In this document: piece after piece, positions 58,865-64,000 of the stretch | Layout: each line of letters opens with the position of its first letter | Numbering within the stretch: the stretch's first letter is position 1 | NCBI RefSeq assembly: GCF_009730915.1 | Contig: NC_052486.1 | Location: 23,093,589-23,157,588 of the forward strand | DNA: 64,000 bases | DNA from: Dioscorea cayenensis subsp. rotundata | Taxonomy: Eukaryota > Streptophyta > Magnoliopsida > Dioscoreales > Dioscoreaceae | Direction of reading: 5' to 3' | Position numbers and translations under genes: made by a program | Notes under the pieces: generated by a model | Told to the model about the DNA's origin: nothing | Seen by the model: the letters and a program-made list of their open reading frames with translations, nothing else | Database searches by the model: none

Positions 58865-59740
58865 ATGACTACCTCCTCTGCTATCTCATCCTCCACCACT
58901 TCCGCCATGAACTCTTCCCTTTCCACCTCTGCCAGCTTACTGCCAACATCATCGTTTGGACATCTCATCAACCTAAAGTTGATCCCGTGGCAATTATCTT
59001 CTCTGGAAGGCACAATTCCTTCCATACCTAAGGAGCCAACAACTGATGGGCTACGTCGATGGCTCCATCTTGTACCTTGAGAAGATGATCACCGAGACTA
59101 CTGTGTCCAGGTGCATAAGTACCCAATCCTACATACCAAGCTTGGTTACAACAAGATCAGCTCGTCCTCAGCACCCTTATCTTGTCACTTTTTGAGGGTG
59201 TATTCTCACATGTACTTTTCCTTGCGACCTCTCGTGAGGTGTGGAAAGCACTGGAACTCATGTTTGCATCACGGTCAAGGGCAAGGGTGATGCAAATCAA
59301 GATCCAGCTCTCGACAAATCCGCAAGAAGGACAACTCCGTGACTGATTACTTCCTCAAGGTCAAGAACCTAGCGGATACCCTAGCCTCAATCGGCCAACC
59401 TCTCCATGATGAGAAGATCGTCGTGTACATGTTGGCGGGCCTGGACACTGAGTTTGACTCACTGGTCACATCTATCAGTACAAGGTCAGATCCAATTTCT
59501 CTCAGTGATCTCTATACACACATGTTAGCATTTGAGGTGCGCATGACACACAACAACACTTCATTCAAAGATGTAGATCCTACCATCAACAATGTCTATT
59601 GCAACAATTATGGTGGAAAGTCCTTAAACCGTGGGGGTGGCCATGGCAAAGATGGTTAACAACATGGAACATCATCAGGAAATGGAAGAAACTCCAACGA
59701 TAGCCGCCCATTATGTCAGGTATGCGGCAAATTTGGGCAC
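58865..59740 (+). pseudogene. Copia gag region
   Basis: ATG at 58865, then a Ser/Thr-rich start. The typical gag core NYLLWKAQFLPYLRSQQLMG and GYVDGSI appears in a frame different from the ATG frame (about 58990-59078), so there is a frameshift near 58985. A later open part (59339-59659) gives TDYFLKVKNLADTLASIGQP and LAGLDTEFDSLVTSI. The zinc knuckle CQVCGKFGHSVLKYY (about 59718-59762) has Tyr where the last Cys should be. Confidence 0.8.
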
Positions 59741-59749
59741 TCAGTGCTC

Positions 59750-61200
59750 AAATATTACCATAGATTCAATCATTCTTACCATGCAGATAATGGTCGAGTG
59801 GCTATTGCTGCAACAACATCCTACTCCATTGATCCTAGCTGGTATGCGGATACCGGCGCTACAGATCACATTACCGGGGGACCTGGACAAGCTGAGCATT
59901 AAGGAGAGGTACCATGGAAAAGACCAAGTTCAAGATGCCAATGGCCAAGGTATGGACATTGCTCACATTGGTTACTCACAAATTCATACATCAAATCATT
60001 CTCTCTATTTAAAAGATATTCTCCATGTACCGCAGTCCACTATGAGCCTTCTTTCTGTCCAACGATTTGCCTCTGATAACAATGTTCATTTTGAATTTCA
60101 CCCCAAATTCTTTCTTATTAAGGATCGAGCTATGAATGAGCTACTTCTAAAGGAAAATGTGAGGGAGGCCTCTACTCGTTATCTTCAGTTTTTTATTTCC
60201 AACCCAAGAAGGCCTTTGGCAATGTCAAACTCTCTCAAGAAGAATGGCATTGTCGACTTGGCTATCCATCATTTCCAGTTGTTCAACATGTGCTTCAATC
60301 AAATAAAATTCCTTGCATTTCCAATTCCACTAACTCTATTTGTAATGCTTGTCAACAAGGAAAAAGTAATCAATTACCATTTCCCTCTTCCAATAGTGTC
60401 TCTCTTTCTCCTCTTGAGCTTATATTTTCAGATGTTTGGGGACCTGCCCATACTTCGATTGGAGGGTTCAAATACTATGTTAGTTTCATCGATGATTTTA
60501 GTAAATTTAATTTACTTGGATATATTTTTTGAAAAGCAAAGGAGATGTTTTCAAAACTTATCTTCAATTATAAGCTCATGTTGAACATCTCTTTAACAAG
60601 AAAATATCATTACCGTCCAATCTGATTGGGGTGGTGAATACCAAAAACTCCACACTTTCTTTGCTCAATGCGGCATTTCTCATCACATTTCTTGTCCCTA
60701 CACTCACCAACAAAATGGCTCCGCTGAACGTAAGCACGGGAACATAGTAGAAAGTGGGCTTAGCACTCCTTTCTCATGCTTGTGTTCCTTTGAAATTTTG
60801 GGATGATGCGCTTTTGACAGCTTGCTTTCTTATCAATAGGTTGCCTAGCAAAGTGATAAACAATTGTACCCCTTTAAAACTCCTCACTAGTTTCAAACCA
60901 AATTACACTCTCCTTAGGACCTTTGGTAGTGCTTGTTGGCCAAACCTTCGACAATACAATTTCCACAAACTAGCATTTCGGTCTCAACAATGCTTGTTCC
61001 TGGGTTATAGCAATTTTTACAAGGGGTATAAATGCTTACACATTCAATCAGGACGCACTTACATCTCTAGCAATGTTGTTTTGATGAACATGTCTTCCCT
61101 TTCTCAAAAATCACTAAGCATCTTCATACTACCACTCCACTTACACCAGATGTTGTGCTACTTCCTATTGTTTCTTAGCCAACCACAACCAATATTTCTT
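59750..61200 (+). pseudogene. Copia protease and integrase region
   Basis: The protease active-site DTG is visible in WYADTGATDHITG (about 59838-59877). GAG-pre-integrase and integrase blocks follow in several frames: LKDILHVPQSTMSLLSVQ, CNACQQGKSNQLPFP (zinc-binding part), ELIFSDVWGPA with FIDDFSK (catalytic Asp residues), and 60754-61215 with ACVPLKFWDDALLTACFLIN and RLPSKVINN. Many frame changes; no continuous product. Confidence 0.82.
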
Positions 61201-61424
61201 TTTCATCTAATGTGAGTAATCAATATGAGGATAAAGTCTTGCCTACTGTACAGTCTAACTTGTCTCTTGCAGAGCCTTCTCAATGACAAAGGGAGTGTGA
61301 TCCTGATGGTGCCCTTGATAATACCACTAACAATTCTCTGCAACAATAATCAAATATGCAACATTCCCCAACAACAAGTGCACAATCTCCACCTCAAAGG
61401 CATCATATGAGGACAAGACTCAAA

Positions 61425-62930
61425 GACAATATCAAGCAACTGAAGAGTTCACTGATGGAATAATTTGTTATCCTGATCGACATGCATTCAGTGCCATTGA
61501 CTTATCATCCATTGAATCGGTAAATTATATTGAAGCCCAAAAAGAACCAAAATGGAGGCAAGCCATGGACCAAGAGTACAATACATTGATCAATAATCAA
61601 ACTTGGAAGCTAGTACCACCTCAGTCAGGAATAAACCTTATTGATTGCAAATGGGTTTTTAAAATTAAAAGAAGAGCAGATGGTTCAATGGATCGCTACA
61701 AGGCCCAGCTAGTTGCCAAAGGCTTCAAGCAGCGTCATGGCTTGGACTATGAAGATACCTACAGGCCTATAGTAAAACCTGCAACAATCAGATTAGTTTT
61801 ATCCATTGCAGTCTCGAGAGGGTGGTACTTGAGACAATTAGACGTGCAAAACGCCTTCTTGCACGGCTTTCTAGAGGAAGAGGTCTTCATGCGATAACCA
61901 CCAGGTTATGAGAAGTCAACTTGTCCTGGTTACATTTGTAAGGTTGACAAAGTATTATATGGTTTAAAACAAGCACCAAGAGCATGGTACTCGAGGTTGA
62001 GCTCAAAACTACAAGAGCTAAGATTTGTGCCATCCAAGGCTGACACATCACATTTCATACACAACCATGGAGGAGTGATAATCTACATGTTAATCTATAT
62101 AGATGATATTATTGTCACTAGTTCTTCAGGACAAGCAGTCGATGATTTTCTTAAACAACTTCATAAAGAGTTTGCCATCAAGGATCTTGGAGCATTACAT
62201 TATTTTTCTGGGCATTGAGATGAAAAAAGAATCAAAGGGGCTATTGCTTACTCAAAGCAAATACATTACATGATTTGGTGCAGAAGGTAAATATGCTAAA
62301 TTGCAAGCCCGGTCTCAACTCCTATGGCCATTTCTGAGAAGCTCTCAGTTTCAATAGGGGAACCTCTTACAGCTTCAGAAGCTACAAACTATCGTATTGT
62401 TGTTGGGGCATTGCAATACCTACAATTGACAAGGCCAGATATATCCAATTATGTTAATAAGGTTTGTCAATTTCTACACAGCCCCACTAAAGTTCACTGG
62501 ACAACAGTAAAAAAAATACCGAAGTATCTCAAAGGCATTTCTACTACTAGACTGCAAATCCAAAGGTCTACATCTACATTGCTTAGTGCATTTTCAGATG
62601 CGGACTGGGCTGGAAGCATTGATGATTGAAGATCCACTGAAGGGTATGCTATTTTCTTTGGCTCAAACTTAATCTCATGGAGTTTAAGAAAACAAGCCAC
62701 AGTTTAATTGTTGGAGATTAAAAGAGTTGGGAGTATTTCAGGTGAAGACACCGAGCCTTTGGTGTGACAATTTGGGAGCCACTTACCTATCGAAAAACCC
62801 AGTTTTTCATGCACGGACAAAGCACATTAAGGTTGATTTCCATTTTGTCAGCGAAAGAGTGGCTCATAAATTGTTGGAGATAAGATTCATATCATCTCAA
62901 GACCATGTATAGCTGACATCCTTACCAAAC
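61425..62930 (+). pseudogene. Copia reverse transcriptase and RNase H region
   Basis: An open piece at 61565-61897 gives the copia RT start: [35 protein letters not shown] and [13 protein letters not shown] (first catalytic Asp). A stop replaces the residue after FMR (61896). [11 protein letters not shown] follows and [13 protein letters not shown] carries the catalytic DD. After more breaks RNase H blocks appear: LSAFSDADWAG (catalytic Asp), STEGYAIFFGSNLISW, and at 62727-62912 [12 protein letters not shown] with HIKVDFHFV. The mid-part around 62260-62300 is rearranged. Confidence 0.88.
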
Positions 62931-63005
62931 CATTAACGACTCGACAGTTTAAGGTTCACAAAGGCAATCTCAATCTAGTTCAAGTCGGTTGAGATTGAGG
63001 AAGGG

Positions 63006-63179
63006 TGTTAAAATTAGTCATTTGAAATCTTGAATTTGTTAAAGATAAGGATTCTGCATCTAGGTATAGGGATTAGGTTGCATGCACATCTTAATCTTAT
63101 CTTATCCATTCAGTTATATTCAAATCTATCTGTATTCTATACAAAACAATACTAATACAAGTGAAGGGATTCTAAACTT
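63006..63179 (+). repeat. 3' LTR of the copia element, truncated
   Basis: Starts TGTTAAAATTAGTC directly after a purine-rich GAGGAAGGG tract and matches the 5' LTR to TCTAAACTT, where similarity stops. The final part of the LTR (TCTCTATTATTTTTACA in the 5' copy) is missing. Confidence 0.9.
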
Positions 63180-63185
63180 ACCAAC

Positions 63186-64000
63186 TATGAATTTTAACTG
63201 ATTAAAATAAATAAACATTAAATAAGGCAATACTTGCGCGTATGATTTTGTCTATAATGAATATATTGAATTTGGGGCTATATTTGGGAAGATGGGTTTT
63301 ATATGTTTTCTTGAGACAATGTTGCCTGTTCAAATAAGCAGATGTTTGTGCTGAATAAGGTGGACCTTGCAGATTGCTCTCTGACAAAGGTGCTTGCTTC
63401 TCTATGTTTGTGTTTTTTAGTGTTCTTTTGCATGTAGGATGTGTGCATTTTGACAAATCCAAGAGTGATGTTTTGAATATATGGACTGATACATGCAGAT
63501 GTGGTTGAGGTAATTCAAATGCCAAACCTTTATTTGCTATGGTAACAACTCCCAAAATGTATATAAGTAGATAACATAAATGAGGTAAATTGCTTTTGCT
63601 TTAATTTTACAAACATAACATGCTTGGGATTAATTTGGCCGGTCTCAAATTGAAAACTTGTGAATTATTCATTGGTGTTTGCAATTCTATTCATTTTTTA
63701 TAGGAAAATTTTCAACAATTTTTATTCAAGGTCAATTTAGGTGTAATACAATAGGGTGTAATGCCCAATAAATTTTTGACACATACAACAAAAAAATATT
63801 AAAATATAACAAATTTTTCATAATATTTTTCATCCTAATTATTTAACAAATATATTTTATCAAAATCAGCCACGGTACGTAAATTCCATGCACCAGATTG
63901 GAAAATTGTCTGATTGTTTAACTTAAAGTAACACGAGTATGTCACATTTTTTTAAAAAAACCCTCGAAAACATAGAAGTGCTTTAAAACGGCTTTTGGGC
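63186..64000. other. AT-rich intergenic stretch at the window end
   Basis: An open frame on the minus strand (63202-63555, 117 codons) contains no domain I recognise and starts inside AT-rich DNA; I do not call it a gene. No repeat boundary or RNA gene seen. Confidence 0.4.

Larger units (their letters stand above)
58630..63180 (+). mobile_element. Ty1/copia LTR retrotransposon, degenerate
   Basis: 5' LTR 58630-58831 starts TGTTAG and ends TTTTTACA. The primer-binding site TGGTACCAAAGCC (58832-58844) pairs with initiator Met tRNA apart from one or two bases. The polypurine tract GAGGAAGGG precedes the 3' LTR at 63006-63179, which lacks its last roughly 20 bases. Domain order gag, zinc knuckle, protease, integrase, reverse transcriptase, RNase H is the copia order, and the roughly 200-bp LTRs suit the Ale/Retrofit-like group (inference). 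Stops and frameshifts throughout. The truncated 3' LTR prevents recognising a target duplication. Confidence 0.93.

Noticed and set aside
63202..63555. 117-codon minus-strand frame at the window end
   Set aside because: No recognisable domain, promoter or splice support.

Overview
This window is plant nuclear DNA, almost certainly from an angiosperm. It has spliced genes with GT-AG introns, a plastid-type pyruvate kinase, a POLTERGEIST-like PP2C, a GATA factor, and many plant L1 LINEs, copia/gypsy LTRs, hAT, PIF/Harbinger and Stowaway elements. The very GC-rich first exon of the PP2C gene in otherwise AT-rich DNA would fit a monocot, but the species cannot be fixed from the sequence. A run of exactly 1000 N (24041-25040) is an assembly gap.

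Layout. 1-6.65 kb: an L1-type LINE on the minus strand, decayed and cut by the window edge. 6.68-11.1 kb: AT-rich flank, a diverged copy of 22.06-24.04 kb, loaded with a 5'-truncated LINE, a solo LTR (9110-10265) and a PIF/Harbinger-type MITE. 11.8-13.0 kb: LINE tail and LTR fragment. 13485-18938: a second LINE with 11-bp target-site duplications. 19993-21745 (minus): a 2-oxoglutarate/Fe(II) oxygenase gene of the SRG1 type, very probably a pseudogene, with a foldback MITE in its last exon. 22.06-24.04 kb: its upstream flank, carrying a tRNA-derived SINE and a hAT-like element.

25381-29933 (plus): an intact 12-exon plastidial pyruvate kinase, the best gene in the window. 30.27-40.64 kb: four degenerate copies of a roughly 1.5-kb noncoding repeat. 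They are interrupted by a 1282-bp hAT element, a roughly 3-kb segment carrying intron-containing fragments of an ABCC transporter and a GBF-type bZIP gene next to CACTA-like terminal sequence, and a solo LTR. 40.77-41.87 kb: another hAT-like element and a Stowaway MITE. 44947-47609 (plus): the PP2C gene, with one reading-frame break in a CGG/GCG repeat. 48.04-49.55 kb: nested terminal-inverted-repeat elements. 50275-51857: a solo LTR, probably gypsy type. 53894-54416 (minus): a two-exon GATA factor with a triplicated 3' flank. 58630-63180: a decayed copia element with both LTRs.

The host genes (pyruvate kinase, PP2C, GATA) are unrelated single genes and form no pathway cluster. The most interesting signals are structural: two different retroelements at the same homologous position in duplicated flanks; a MITE in an exon; a two-gene capture segment inside a tandem repeat; and a conserved 3'-terminal hairpin shared by the LINE tails, which suggests one LINE family shaped much of the region.
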